64,000 nt of DNA, taken from assembly GCA_963843605.1 (NCBI GenBank), contig CAWJLA010000001.1, positions 1,302,001 through 1,366,000 on the forward strand, in the 5' to 3' direction. Position numbers and translations under genes: made by a program. Below are positions 1 through 9,388 of the stretch, piece after piece; the first letter of the stretch is position 1; every line of letters begins with the position of its first letter. The notes beneath the pieces are model-generated. The model made no database searches. It was given only the letters and a program-made list of their open reading frames with translations, and had not been told where the DNA came from. Origin of the DNA: FEN-1297 sp963843605. Lineage in GTDB: Bacteria; Bacteroidota; Ignavibacteria; Ignavibacteriales; Ignavibacteriaceae.

Positions 1-110
1 GAATCTCCGAGCAGAAAGTCCAGTTCGTTTTTTCTTAATTTTAAAATCAACGAAGAGACTACTTCGTAAATATTTTCTTTGTTTATATTTGCAATAATTC
101 CGATAATCAT
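1..110 (-). CDS. NAD kinase, N-terminal fragment (runs off the window)
   Basis: The minus strand opens with ATG at 110-108 and stays open to base 1. The start reads MIIGIIANINKENIY, which resembles the first strand and helix of bacterial NAD(+) kinase, the enzyme that phosphorylates NAD to NADP in the cytoplasm. An AGGGG box lies 6 nt before the ATG. Only about 36 residues are visible, so the catalytic GGDGT loop cannot be checked. It is the last visible gene of the minus-strand polysaccharide chain, about 100 bp after the DUF1844 gene. The family call is inference from a short N-terminus. Confidence 0.55.
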   Translation of the reverse strand, partial: MIIGIIANINKENIYEVVSSLILKLRKNELDFLLGD

Positions 111-209
111 AATAACCCCTAGTAATTAAAAAGTTATGAATTGTTTACTCATAACGGATACATATTTATGTAAAAAGAAATAAAAATGTTTTAATTTAAA
201 GCACTATTT

Positions 210-473
210 CTATTTTCCGGTCTCTTCAACATAATTTAATTTAAGTTGATGAATTGTTTCGCTCAGAAATTTTTCTTCGTATTCGGATAAATTACCTTTG
301 GTTTTGGCAGCAAGCATATCCAAAGTATCGATAGCGATCTTTGCATAATCCATATTTTTATCGAGACTATCCGTAACCGGATTTTTAACTTTACCCATCG
401 ACATCATTGCAATTTGCTGGTTCTGCATTACAAGCTGCATAAATAAAATCTCGTTTGTATTATTTGGTTCCAT
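210..473 (-). CDS. DUF1844 domain protein
   Basis: An 87-residue cytoplasmic protein with no signal peptide or membrane segment. The N-terminal half is rich in Met and Gln (FMQLVMQNQQIAMMSMGK), followed by two helices including KIAIDTLDMLAAKTKGNLS and a C-terminal helix. This matches the short DUF1844 family, which is common next to core genes in diverse bacteria and has no known function. Its start overlaps the end of the upstream glycosyltransferase by 14 bp, so the two are probably translationally coupled. It is close to full length for the family. Confidence 0.75.
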   Translation of the reverse strand: MEPNNTNEILFMQLVMQNQQIAMMSMGKVKNPVTDSLDKNMDYAKIAIDTLDMLAAKTKGNLSEYEEKFLSETIHQLKLNYVEETGK

Positions 474-1239
474 TTAATTTGCCTTTGTTTTTTCGTAATT
501 CCCAAAGTTTACAATATTTTGTAAACACATACGCCGATGAAAAGACAGAAAGGATAAAGCCCTGCAGTCCGTCTAAAAATCCAAGCTTAAGTAAATACAT
601 CTTAAAGAAAATAAAAGCCGGACGCAGAACAATGTCGTTCATCGAAACACTTTTTCTTTCCTTGAACAATTCTTCCGCTGCCAGGGAAGTGTATTTATTA
701 AACTTCTTGAAGTAATGATGGATAGTAGGATCGGTATAATGTTCGAGATCCGAATCTAATTTACCCGTCGCACCGTTTACCACCAATCCCTCATGCACGG
801 TTTTATCGCTGAAGCTTACTTTGTTTTTATCAAAAAGTCTGATTATCCTACCAGGGTACCACCCGCAATGTTTAATCCATCTACCAAGGAAATAAGCTTT
901 TCGGGGGACAGAATATGCTTGATTTTCAGGGGATGATTTTTTGAATGCATTCAGCTCTTCCTTCAAAGCCGGCGTTATTGCTTCATCCGCATCAATCCAG
1001 AAAATCCAGTCGTTTGATGTAAGCGATAATCCGAATTGCTTTGTACCTGAGTAGCCTTTCCATTCGACCACTTGATATTTTACCTTGCCGTAGGATTTCA
1101 CTATATCCAGAGTTTTATCAGAAGAGTCTTTATCAATCAGCACAACTATTTCATCTATACACTCGATCTGACTCTCAACGCATCGTGCTATGTTGTGTTC
1201 CTCGTTCTTAGCAATTAATATGGAAGAAATTTTAATCAT
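460..1239 (-). CDS. Family 2 glycosyltransferase, WaaE/KdtX-like
   Basis: A 259-residue GT-A fold glycosyltransferase that probably adds a sugar to lipopolysaccharide core or another surface glycan at the inner face of the membrane. Visible motifs are the start ISSILIAKNEEHNI (residues 4-17), the nucleotide-sugar acidic patch around residues 36-41, and WIDADEA at 81-87, the DXD-type metal site. After the catalytic part comes an amphipathic/hydrophobic C-terminal stretch (residues about 200-245) typical of the WaaE group. It lies 17 bp downstream of the previous glycosyltransferase and overlaps the DUF1844 gene, so it belongs to the minus-strand operon. The exact donor and acceptor cannot be read from sequence. 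Confidence 0.85.
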   Translation of the reverse strand: MIKISSILIAKNEEHNIARCVESQIECIDEIVVLIDKDSSDKTLDIVKSYGKVKYQVVEWKGYSGTKQFGLSLTSNDWIFWIDADEAITPALKEELNAFKKSSPENQAYSVPRKAYFLGRWIKHCGWYPGRIIRLFDKNKVSFSDKTVHEGLVVNGATGKLDSDLEHYTDPTIHHYFKKFNKYTSLAAEELFKERKSVSMNDIVLRPAFIFFKMYLLKLGFLDGLQGFILSVFSSAYVFTKYCKLWELRKNKGKLNGTK

Positions 1240-1256
1240 TAGAAGTTATTAAAGAT

Positions 1257-2402
1257 TTATTTACTGCCGTTATTATTTATGATATCTATGATTATTCCCC
1301 TAAGGCTGTCCGAAAATTTTTTCAATGTATGTTTTTCCGAAATTATTTTTCCTCCAAGTTCGCCTTTTTCTTTAAGTGCAGTATTATCCGATTCGGAAAT
1401 CATAACAATCATGTCTTTAATTTCATTTATATCATTCGTTCTTAAAATATAACCGTAGCCGTTGACATCAACGGTTGCTTCCCTGCTTACAATCGGGACC
1501 ATTCCGCCGTTGCCGCACACGTTCAGCACGGCAGGGCTTCCGCCTTCGGAGCTTGAAGGATAAACGACCGATGCGCATTTGGTGATTAGTTCTTTAAACA
1601 ATGCCTCTTTAACCGAGATAAATCCGTAATAATGAATATTGGGCAGCGAAAACTCATTTTTATATACTTCCTTAAAGCCCGGCTCGTCATCTACAGGCCC
1701 GCAAATGTGAAGATGCAGGTTTTTAAATTCTCTGAAAATGTCCAGAAGAAGATCGAGACCTTTGTGAATCATTCCGCTGCTGGCAAACCATAAAAAATTC
1801 TTTTTAGCATCGTCATAATCACGTGCTTCTATTATGTCGTTATAATCATATAATTTTATAAACGACGGATTAAGTAAAAATATTTTTTTGTTGCTTATTT
1901 TTTCAAACGACTCCTTGGCAGTTTCATTGCCCAGGGTTATAATGGCATCCGGTAAAGTAGACTGTATCGTCCATGCCTTTTCGTAGAGCCTTGCCGATGA
2001 GGGAAGGTAAACTTTTTTTCTTCGAAAAAAGTCTTCTACTCTTCTTAATCCGTTGCTGTTCTGAGTACTTATGCTCATTCCGGTTGCATAATAAACGGAA
2101 ATAATCTCCGATTTCCTTCCGTAAAAACTTCGTACAAAAGGCTCGCCGAAACCGAAGATAAAATTATATTTATGATAATTTAAATATCCTTCATAATCGT
2201 AATCCGCAATGTCTACATTGTAATTTAAATCCCGGAATATCTTGGCGATTTCCATAGCTTCAACCATATTCGTATGAGAGAGATCCAGTCCCCGTCTGAA
2301 AGGCTTGGTTATATAAGACAGCAGCAGATTCTTCTCGTAACGGGTATCGAAATAATTTAATATCGGTGCCTTTAAAACGTCACGCTTAATTATTCCTGGC
2401 AT
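1257..2402 (-). CDS. GT-B glycosyltransferase (GT1/GT4-like)
   Basis: 381 residues. The C-terminal half has the features of a GT-B retaining glycosyltransferase: FLWFASSGMIHKGLDLLL (residues 203-220), a strand-turn LHICGPVDDE (231-240), and SEGGSPAVLN (285-294) in place of the usual EGFG-x-EAL donor-binding motif. The N-terminal half (acceptor side) is divergent, with a stretch YIFGFGEP-like around residue 80-88. No signal peptide. It sits between the flippase and the WaaE-like enzyme in the same operon, so it most likely assembles the repeat unit or core of the surface glycan. Family placement is good, specificity unknown. Confidence 0.8.
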   Translation of the reverse strand: MPGIIKRDVLKAPILNYFDTRYEKNLLLSYITKPFRRGLDLSHTNMVEAMEIAKIFRDLNYNVDIADYDYEGYLNYHKYNFIFGFGEPFVRSFYGRKSEIISVYYATGMSISTQNSNGLRRVEDFFRRKKVYLPSSARLYEKAWTIQSTLPDAIITLGNETAKESFEKISNKKIFLLNPSFIKLYDYNDIIEARDYDDAKKNFLWFASSGMIHKGLDLLLDIFREFKNLHLHICGPVDDEPGFKEVYKNEFSLPNIHYYGFISVKEALFKELITKCASVVYPSSSEGGSPAVLNVCGNGGMVPIVSREATVDVNGYGYILRTNDINEIKDMIVMISESDNTALKEKGELGGKIISEKHTLKKFSDSLRGIIIDIINNNGSK

Positions 2403-2440
2403 CTTCTTCAGATAGAGTGCGCTATTTTTTATTAGATAAG

Positions 2441-3922
2441 CTATTTCTTCACCTCAACATTTTTGATAACGGCACCGGCCGATATTTTTGTCTTATAATT
2501 ATAGAATAATAATATTAGCGCAATTACGGCAAGGAAAACAGATATAATATTCTCAATATAAAGTGCGACTCCGAATAAAAACGTCGGAAGATATAAAAGG
2601 ATTTCATTCCAAAGTTTGTTTTCCTTGAAAAGAAGAAAGTTAACCAAAATCAGCATCATCGGAATATAAAGCACCGCCGCAATCATTTTTCCGTACGCAA
2701 GGCCGATAACTCCCATAAAGTGATAATTTAAAATCATAAACCCGATTGTAAAAATAACACTAATAAAGACAAAAAAGGTATATGCCCGTATTCTGTTCGC
2801 GCCCAGAAGAGTAAAATGAGGTATAATCGAAAGCACGTTTACAAAAATATAAAAAAGAAATATTCTTATTAATAATATTGAATGACCGTAAGTTTCTGGT
2901 CCGAGCCAAAGCCTGAATAGAACATTGCCGAATAGCAGCAGTCCGGATATAATAACCAAACCGCCCGCTATAATGATAAACTGCATTTTATAATAGAGGA
3001 TCGATATGTCTTCCTTCCTTTCGGTCTTCGAAGAAACCTTGGGAAATACCCAGCTTACAGCCGCCGTAAAAAGCGCATGTAGCTGCGAGCCAACGGTAGA
3101 AGCCAGCGAATAATAAGCAAGAAATGCAGGTCCGGCTAATGTTATTACCACAAATTTGTCAACCTGACTTACGAGTATGCTTAATACAGATTGAATCCAT
3201 GACCAGGTGCTGAAACTGAAAATTTCCTTCAGCGTGCCTTTATTTATTTTCGGCACGAAGGAAATATATTTATACCGCAGCCTTACATATAAAAGTTCAT
3301 TTATAACAACCACTGTCAAAATTATTACACTGCCAATAAATATCTGGATTACGGAGTAGCCGGCATAAACGATTATAACCTGAGTTAAAAGAAGGACGAA
3401 TTTGGATATCATCGAAACTACGGAAGATACATCGTACCTTTCAAACCCGCGGAAAATTGAAAGAGCAAGCTGCTCCATCTGCTTTAATCCGAACAGAACA
3501 GCTCCCAGCATAACCGAAACCGATGCAAGCTTAATTAAAGATCCCTGCAGATTGAATGGATTATCGTGCTGTATAACGAACGCAACCGCTAAACCGATTA
3601 TAATAATTGAGACAAAGAGAAGCAGAGTTAAAAGGAAACCGGCATTTGCAATCCTTGCTATATCGTCTTTGCTTTTTATTGCTTTGTATTTAGAAACAAA
3701 TTTAATTGCCGCATCGCCGATTCCCATGTTGACAATTCCGATGCTTACCATTATCGAGTTAACCAGCATCCAGATTCCGTATTGTTTGGCGCCGAGTTTA
3801 TGGATAAAATACGGGGTAACAATAAGCATAAGAAGCGGAAGAAGGATTACGTCTACTACATTCCAAACGGAATTGCGGAATTCCTGTCTCTTGAATTTTG
3901 TTAGGAAGTCAAAACTTTTCAA
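2441..3922 (-). CDS. Polysaccharide flippase (Wzx/MATE-like, oligosaccharide transporter)
   Basis: A 493-residue inner-membrane protein with about 12-14 predicted hydrophobic segments, starting with a helix around residues 20-45 (LLMLIVTPYFIHKLGAKQYG) and the characteristic GIWMLVNS loop, as in Polysacc_synt/Wzx proteins. It should flip undecaprenyl-linked oligosaccharide to the periplasm. The start is TTG at 3922: the upstream gene's TGA overlaps it (TTGA), so translation coupling decides this start. Gene neighbours are glycosyltransferases on both sides, which supports a Wzx role; a MATE-like lipid carrier other than Wzx cannot be excluded. Confidence 0.88.
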   Translation of the reverse strand: MKSFDFLTKFKRQEFRNSVWNVVDVILLPLLMLIVTPYFIHKLGAKQYGIWMLVNSIMVSIGIVNMGIGDAAIKFVSKYKAIKSKDDIARIANAGFLLTLLLFVSIIIIGLAVAFVIQHDNPFNLQGSLIKLASVSVMLGAVLFGLKQMEQLALSIFRGFERYDVSSVVSMISKFVLLLTQVIIVYAGYSVIQIFIGSVIILTVVVINELLYVRLRYKYISFVPKINKGTLKEIFSFSTWSWIQSVLSILVSQVDKFVVITLAGPAFLAYYSLASTVGSQLHALFTAAVSWVFPKVSSKTERKEDISILYYKMQFIIIAGGLVIISGLLLFGNVLFRLWLGPETYGHSILLIRIFLFYIFVNVLSIIPHFTLLGANRIRAYTFFVFISVIFTIGFMILNYHFMGVIGLAYGKMIAAVLYIPMMLILVNFLLFKENKLWNEILLYLPTFLFGVALYIENIISVFLAVIALILLFYNYKTKISAGAVIKNVEVKK

Positions 3923-4734
3923 TCGTTATTCTTCCATTTTAAGTTACGCCAGATTTTAACAATAAAATTAAATCCGAGTATTGAAAGATACTTTTTCATA
4001 ACCGTTCTGAATTTCCTGACAGAATATGCTCTGGCCGCCTCTTTGTTCCAGAATCCGAATTTTTGAAGCGCTTCTTTCGATTCGGTAATGGAACCCAGTT
4101 CGTTACTCCATGAAGCTCCGCCTGAATTCATTACTGCAATCGGATCGCCATGAATGTATTTTCCCCTGCTTCTGAAATCAGGAATGTTCTTTTCATAGTT
4201 TATTACAAGAGCATAATCCATTGCATATTTATATGATTCGTCGAAGAGGCCGTACTTTTCATATATTTCTTTTCTGAAGAACATTGAGGGATGATTATAA
4301 GGCATTGCGGTGTTTACCGGACATAAGAGAGGCTTTCTTATATTAGAACCGTACTTTATGTCATTAAAAAATATATTGCCGTGCGTAAACAAAATTCTGC
4401 TGTCGCCGAATGCTTTCGCAACCCTTTCAAAGACAGTTTCATTAAAATATTCGTCGTCGCTATTTAAGATTCCGATGATATCCCCTGCCGACTTTTTTAT
4501 ACCTTTATTAAAAGCCTCCGAAATACCTTCATCTTTTTCGCTGATCACTGTCAAATTCTGAAGAAGGTTGTATCCGCCATAAACTTTATTAATGATATTA
4601 ATGGTGTTATCTTTACTGTCGTTGTCAACAATTATATGTTCAAAATGCTTATAAGACTGATTAACAATCGAGCGTGCATTTCTCTCAATTGTTTTTTCGG
4701 AATTAAAAGTAGGGGTTATAATAGAAATCAACAT
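3919..4734 (-). CDS. Family 2 glycosyltransferase
   Basis: A 271-residue GT-A enzyme, first gene of the minus-strand chain. It starts MLISIITPTFNSEKTI, then has IIVDNDSKDNT (residues 34-44) and the DXD-type site LNSDDEYF (90-97), followed by GNIFFNDIKYG and a region MPYNHPSMFFRKEIYEKYG typical of enzymes that transfer to lipid-linked glycans in the cytoplasm. The gene is divergent from the plus-strand GT4 gene at 4867, with a 132-bp AT-rich gap that must hold both promoters. Its stop overlaps the flippase start by 4 bp. Acceptor sugar unknown. Confidence 0.87.
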   Translation of the reverse strand: MLISIITPTFNSEKTIERNARSIVNQSYKHFEHIIVDNDSKDNTINIINKVYGGYNLLQNLTVISEKDEGISEAFNKGIKKSAGDIIGILNSDDEYFNETVFERVAKAFGDSRILFTHGNIFFNDIKYGSNIRKPLLCPVNTAMPYNHPSMFFRKEIYEKYGLFDESYKYAMDYALVINYEKNIPDFRSRGKYIHGDPIAVMNSGGASWSNELGSITESKEALQKFGFWNKEAARAYSVRKFRTVMKKYLSILGFNFIVKIWRNLKWKNND

Positions 4735-4866
4735 TCCGTTTACGCGACTTACGATTTTTTATTAATCTTAAGTATAAATTTAGAATAATTATCTGATAAA
4801 ACTAAACGCCGCCGCATTTAATATGATCGATAACTTAACAAATAAAACGAATACCCGGTACCGGTA

Positions 4867-5966
4867 ATGAAAAAGATTACAGTCGATGCAAGAATGATTA
4901 AAAGCTCGGGTATTGGGACTTACCTGCAGAATATGCTGCCCAATTTGCTGAAAAATTTTGAAATTTTGCTGCTGGGAAACCCTGATGAATTAAAAGAATT
5001 TGCATGGGCAAGGAATCTGGAGATAATAAAATTTACTTCTCCTATTTATTCATTATCGGAACAATTATTATTCCCTTTAAAATTCCCGCGTGCGATATAT
5101 TTTTATCTCCGCATTATAATATTCCTCTTTTACCGATCAGGGCCGAAAAAAGAGCGGTTATAATTCACGATGTGTACCATCTTGCCTTTTACAGCAGACT
5201 GACCGGACTTCAAAAGCTGTACGCCAGAACTTTAATAAACGCCGCAGCAAATCGATCCGAAAAGATTATTACTGTTTCCGATTTCTCAAAACAGGAGATT
5301 CTGAAATATACATCTGCCGAGAATTCGAAAATAAATATTGTTTTTTGCGGACTGAATCCGGGCAATTTTAATGACGAATATAACGGAGACTATTCCTTAA
5401 TAAAAACCAAGTTTAAACTCCCTGAAAATTTCTTTTTATTTGTCAGCAATGTAAAACCCCACAAAAATCTTTATAACCTGCTCGTTGCATATCAGCAAGT
5501 ACTTGAAAGGGACGATCGATATAAACTGGTAATCGTAGGAGAATATAAAAACTTAATAACATCAGATAAGGATGTTTTCAAATTACTGGATAATTCCGAA
5601 ACCCTTAAACGTAATACCGTATTTACGGGATATATATCGCAAAAGGAATTACACGCTCTATACAGACTTGCTTACGCGCTGGTATTTCCTTCTCTATATG
5701 AAGGTTTCGGTCTTCCTCCGCTAGAAGCAATGATCTGCAGCTGCCCCGTTCTCGCATCAAGCGCAGCATCCATCCCCGAGGCTTGCGGCGATGCGGCATT
5801 ATATTTTGATCCTTTTAATGTACACGATATAAAAGAAAAATTAGATTTATTCATATCGGATATCAGACTTAGGGATTCTCTAATAAATAAAGGACATGAG
5901 AATATAAAGAGATTCTCGTGGGATAGATTTGCCGTTAATTTGCAGAATGTTTTAAATGCCGTTTAA
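4867..5966 (+). pseudogene. GT4 glycosyltransferase, split by a one-base frameshift
   Basis: Two overlapping frames make one enzyme. The first (ATG 4867) gives MKKITVDARMIKSSGIGTYL and reads to a stop at 5163; the second carries the rest to 5966. The frames join at the A run 5079-5082: frame 1 ends in ...LLFPLK and the -1 frame continues IPACDIFLSPHYNIPLL without a gap. The restored protein is about 366 residues, normal for GT4, with a donor motif LYEGFGLPPLEAM near the C-terminus. The simplest cause is one lost A (real mutation or sequencing error). The site reads T TTA AAA in frame 1, a legal -1 slippery heptamer, so programmed frameshifting is a remote option. It leads the plus-strand polysaccharide chain. 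Confidence 0.8.
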
Positions 5967-6043
5967 CTTCATTTCGGTTTTTAAGTTTTTAATTTTAATT
6001 TGTAATTAAATTTGAATATGATTTTTAAAAAGAGAATAAAAAT

Positions 6044-7162
6044 TTGAGAACAGCAATCGTTCATGAATGGCTTACATCTTATGCCGGCTCGGAAAAATGC
6101 GTACAGTCATTTACAAATATCTGGAAAGATGCAGACGTATTTGTCTTATTCGATTTTATGAACGAAACCGACCGCAAAAAAGTTATTAAAGATATACTGC
6201 CGCATACTTCATTTCTTCAGAAATTTCCGGGTGCAAAAAAGCATTACAGGAATCTGCTGCCTCTTTTTCCTTATGCAATTGAACAATTCGACCTTTCCGA
6301 CTATGATTTAATTATTTCAAGTTCGCATGCCGTGGCAAAAGGAGTTCTGACAAATTCTAATCAACTTCATATAAATTACTGCCATACTCCGATGAGATAT
6401 GCATGGGACCTATATCATCAATACCTCAACGAAAGCAATCTCAAAAAAGGAGTCAAGGGCTTATTTGCGAAAATATTTCTCCATTATATAAGAATATGGG
6501 ACGCGGCCGCCGCCAACCGGGTAGATCATATTATTGCAAATTCAACTTATATCGAAAAGAGAATTCAAAAAGTTTACAGAAGGGACTCGACAGTAATTCA
6601 CCCGCCGGTAGATACCGAAAAATTTCCGTGCTGTTCTGAAAAAGACAACTACTATCTGACCGCATCACGGTTCGTACCGTACAAAAAGATTGACGTAATA
6701 GTAGAAGCTTTTTCGAATATGCCAAATAAAAAACTTCTCGTAATAGGAGAAGGACCGGATGAATTTAAAATAAAAGCGAAAGCGGCCGGCAATGTTAATT
6801 TCCTAGGATATCAAAACGATGTAAGGCTGAGCGAATATATGCAGAAGGCAAAAGCGTTTGTATTCGCGGCAGAAGAAGATTTCGGAATTATGGTGGTAGA
6901 AGCATTATCGTGCGGAACTCCGGTTATTGCGTTTAACAAAGGCGGCATTACAGACACAATTACAGACGGGAAGACCGGAATATTGTTCGACGAACAAACG
7001 CCGGCTTCAATTAAAAATGCGGTCGAAAAGTTCGAGAAACTTCCCGGTAACTTTATACCGTCTGAATTAAGCAATTACGCAAAAAAATTCGACAGAATGA
7101 ATTTCGAAATAAATATTAAAAATTTTGTTGAAAATAAGTGTGCCGGATTTTTTAATGTTTAG
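6044..7162 (+). CDS. GT4 glycosyltransferase (WbaZ/mannosyltransferase-like)
   Basis: A 372-residue GT-B enzyme. It starts with TTG (no ATG fits the conserved beginning RTAIVHEWLTSYAGSE), about 10 nt after an AAAAGAG stretch. The N-domain has DLIISSSHAVAKGV and the conserved INYCHTPMRYAWDLY that is typical of WbaZ-like mannosyl/glycosyl transferases of O-antigen and exopolysaccharide clusters. The C-domain has YYLTASRFVPYKKID and the EX7E donor motif EEDFGIMVVEAL, followed by GTPVIAFNKGG. It lies 77 bp after the split GT4 gene and 26 bp before the initiating transferase, so it is probably co-transcribed. Sugar specificity is inference only. Confidence 0.88.
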   Translation: MRTAIVHEWLTSYAGSEKCVQSFTNIWKDADVFVLFDFMNETDRKKVIKDILPHTSFLQKFPGAKKHYRNLLPLFPYAIEQFDLSDYDLIISSSHAVAKGVLTNSNQLHINYCHTPMRYAWDLYHQYLNESNLKKGVKGLFAKIFLHYIRIWDAAAANRVDHIIANSTYIEKRIQKVYRRDSTVIHPPVDTEKFPCCSEKDNYYLTASRFVPYKKIDVIVEAFSNMPNKKLLVIGEGPDEFKIKAKAAGNVNFLGYQNDVRLSEYMQKAKAFVFAAEEDFGIMVVEALSCGTPVIAFNKGGITDTITDGKTGILFDEQTPASIKNAVEKFEKLPGNFIPSELSNYAKKFDRMNFEINIKNFVENKCAGFFNV

Positions 7163-7188
7163 TAGTATTCTTCCGCATATAAAATAAA

Positions 7189-8586
7189 ATGATAGCAAAT
7201 AAAAAATCAAATTATTATTTAAGATTATTCACGGATCTGTTGCTATTGGATCTTTCGTTCATCCTGTCGGCTATCCTTGCGCAATCTTTCCAAACCCTGA
7301 TTGACAGGAGCTACATGTTCGCTCTGATGATGACATTAAACTTCATCTGGTATTTTGTATCTAATGTCATCGATTTTTATGAAGATTTTATTCTCCGCTC
7401 TTTTACTTATCAATTTTTAAAAATATTCAGAAATGCGCTTGCGCAGTTAATAACTGCGGTGCTTTTTATTTTTATAGTTAAGGAAGATCTTTTTACCCGA
7501 AATTTTATACTCTATTATACATTCATTGTATTTATTATTATCAGCCTAAGAATCCAAATCTTTAAACTCATTCAAAGAAGAATTGGCGGCCGTGAAAGCA
7601 ACCTTAAAAATACTGTGATTATAGGTGCAGACAAACTAGGGAAAAATTTTTATGAGTTTTTATCGCAAAGACCGGAATTCGGATACAACATAATCGGCTT
7701 TTTAGATAATAAAGCGGAACATGAAGAAAAGATTCTGGGTAAAGTAAGCGATCTGGCAAAAACAATAAATCAAAAACGACTGGATGAGGTAATTGTTGCG
7801 CTTCCAATAACGGATTCGGATCAGCTTGATGAGATAATAAAAGTCTGCAATCGGAATGCCGTAAGGGTGCATATTATTCCCGATTATTTCAATTTCGTTT
7901 CGCAGAAATACCAGATCAGTATGATAGGAGATTACCCGGTAATTTCCGTTAGAAATGAACCGCTGTCTGAAGCTCATTGGCGTTTTATTAAACGCGTGCT
8001 GGATATTTTGTTTTCAATACTGGTAATAGTATTTGCACTTTCCTGGTTCATTCCCGTTGTATATCTGATAAATAAAATACTTTATCCCGGATCGGTATTT
8101 TTTATTCAGGAAAGAGTCGGTGCAAAAGATTCTCTATTCAAATGCTATAAATTCAGGACTATGAATACCGATAACAGCAATAATAATACATACCGGCCTA
8201 CTGTAAAAGGTGATCCCAGAGTTACAGGAATCGGAAAATTTCTCCGCAAATCAAATCTTGACGAACTGCCGCAATTTTTGAATATCCTAAAAGGTGAAAT
8301 GTCTTTGGTCGGGCCAAGGCCCCATGCCGTGGCTTTCAACGAGATGTATAAAGAAATGGTCGATGAGCTTAAACTCAGAAGCTGGGTAAAACCCGGCATT
8401 ACAGGATGGGCACAAGTCCACGGTCTAAGAGGCGATGTACCGGATTACGAAGAGAACAAGAAAAGAACCGTTAAAAGGATCCAATATGATATATGGTATA
8501 TTGAAAACTGGACTATAGGACTCGATATCCAAATTATAATGATGACGTTGTGGCAAATGCTTAAAGGCGATACGAAGGCGGTTTAA
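7189..8586 (+). CDS. Undecaprenyl-phosphate glycosylphosphotransferase (WbaP/WcaJ-like)
   Basis: A 465-residue polytopic enzyme that should start repeat-unit synthesis by moving a sugar-1-phosphate from UDP-sugar to undecaprenyl phosphate at the inner membrane. Order of parts: four membrane helices (residues about 10-125), a CoA-binding-like Rossmann domain (NTVIIGADKLGKNFYEFL, about 143-160 onward), one membrane helix (RVLDILFSILVIVFALSWF, about 267-285), then the catalytic sugar-transferase domain with FIQERVGAKDSLFKCYKFRT, LRKSNLDELPQFLNILKGE, MSLVGPRP and KPGITGWAQVHGLRG. All catalytic motifs are present and length is typical. It closes the plus-strand polysaccharide chain. Confidence 0.93.
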   Translation: MIANKKSNYYLRLFTDLLLLDLSFILSAILAQSFQTLIDRSYMFALMMTLNFIWYFVSNVIDFYEDFILRSFTYQFLKIFRNALAQLITAVLFIFIVKEDLFTRNFILYYTFIVFIIISLRIQIFKLIQRRIGGRESNLKNTVIIGADKLGKNFYEFLSQRPEFGYNIIGFLDNKAEHEEKILGKVSDLAKTINQKRLDEVIVALPITDSDQLDEIIKVCNRNAVRVHIIPDYFNFVSQKYQISMIGDYPVISVRNEPLSEAHWRFIKRVLDILFSILVIVFALSWFIPVVYLINKILYPGSVFFIQERVGAKDSLFKCYKFRTMNTDNSNNNTYRPTVKGDPRVTGIGKFLRKSNLDELPQFLNILKGEMSLVGPRPHAVAFNEMYKEMVDELKLRSWVKPGITGWAQVHGLRGDVPDYEENKKRTVKRIQYDIWYIENWTIGLDIQIIMMTLWQMLKGDTKAV

Positions 8587-8827
8587 TCTTTTTCGGACGG
8601 CAATTTTAATTGTTGACGTTAAAAGGCACCCAAATTAATTTAAGAGCATCAGTTTTCTGATCTTCAATTTTTATTGTTACTCGGAGCATTTATACCGGCA
8701 CAAAAATAAGAATGGGAAAATAAGTTTATTATTATTGCGGATATTCATATTTTAAGAATCGAAATAAACAATAATTGTAAAAAAATGTTTATAAATATTT
8801 TTTGTTACTAAATATTCGGGGTTCAAA

Positions 8828-9178
8828 ATGGCATCAGATTTATTAGCACATATTGAAATTCCGTGTACGGATTTGGATAAAAGTAAAGACTTTTATGCAA
8901 ACCTGTTCGGCTGGGAATTTAAACCTTTTGGAAACGGTTATCTTCTATTTAATACCCACAAGGGATTTACTGTCGGATTAAAAAAAGTGGATAAGGTCGT
9001 CTCCGGTGATAATACTATTTTTCACGTTCGCGTAAATGTGGTAGAAGAATATCAAAAGAAAGCTATAGATTTGGGCGGCGATACATTTCGAGGAAAAACG
9101 ATAATTCCCGCTATGGGCGCTTACGCGCTTATTCATGATCTGGATAAAAATATTGTCGGCCTTTATCAAGGCGTTTAA
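8828..9178 (+). CDS. VOC family protein (glyoxalase/bleomycin-resistance fold)
   Basis: A 116-residue single-domain cytoplasmic protein with the beta-alpha-beta-beta-beta halves of the vicinal oxygen chelate fold: HIEIPCTDLDKSKDFYANLF-GWEF at the N-terminus and a second half ending ALIHDLDKNIVGLYQ. Proteins of this group bind a metal with His/Glu residues (here H9 and others) and act as isomerases, dioxygenases or binding proteins; the substrate is not predictable. It stands alone: 240 bp of AT-rich spacer before it and a clear terminator after it. Confidence 0.85.
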   Translation: MASDLLAHIEIPCTDLDKSKDFYANLFGWEFKPFGNGYLLFNTHKGFTVGLKKVDKVVSGDNTIFHVRVNVVEEYQKKAIDLGGDTFRGKTIIPAMGAYALIHDLDKNIVGLYQGV

Positions 9179-9199
9179 TTTTTTTGCTGTAATGTTAAA

Positions 9200-9231
9200 A
9201 AAATAAGCCGGCTATGCCGGCTATTTTTTTA
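9200..9231 (+). terminator. Rho-independent terminator of the VOC gene
   Basis: A perfect 7-bp GC-rich stem (AGCCGGC at 9206-9212, GCCGGCT at 9216-9222) with loop TAT, followed by T7 at 9224-9230. An A-rich tract precedes it, so it could act on both strands. It lies about 25 bp after the VOC stop codon. Confidence 0.85.
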
Positions 9232-9388
9232 TAAAACACGTAATTTGATATTCCCTTCGTCAAAAAAAGTTAAGCTCTGATCATTCCCAAAACCCTTCTA
9301 TCACTATTTGCTTTCTCATCAAAGGTAAATTATTATTTTGGCAAGCGGTAATAATATTAGTATAAATCATAACAAAAGGAGTGCGAAG

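Noticed and set aside
455..715. Plus-strand frames in the polysaccharide locus (for example 455-715 and 3402-3959)
   Set aside because: They run opposite real glycosyltransferase and flippase genes, have no family text and low-complexity or polar composition, and no ribosome site.
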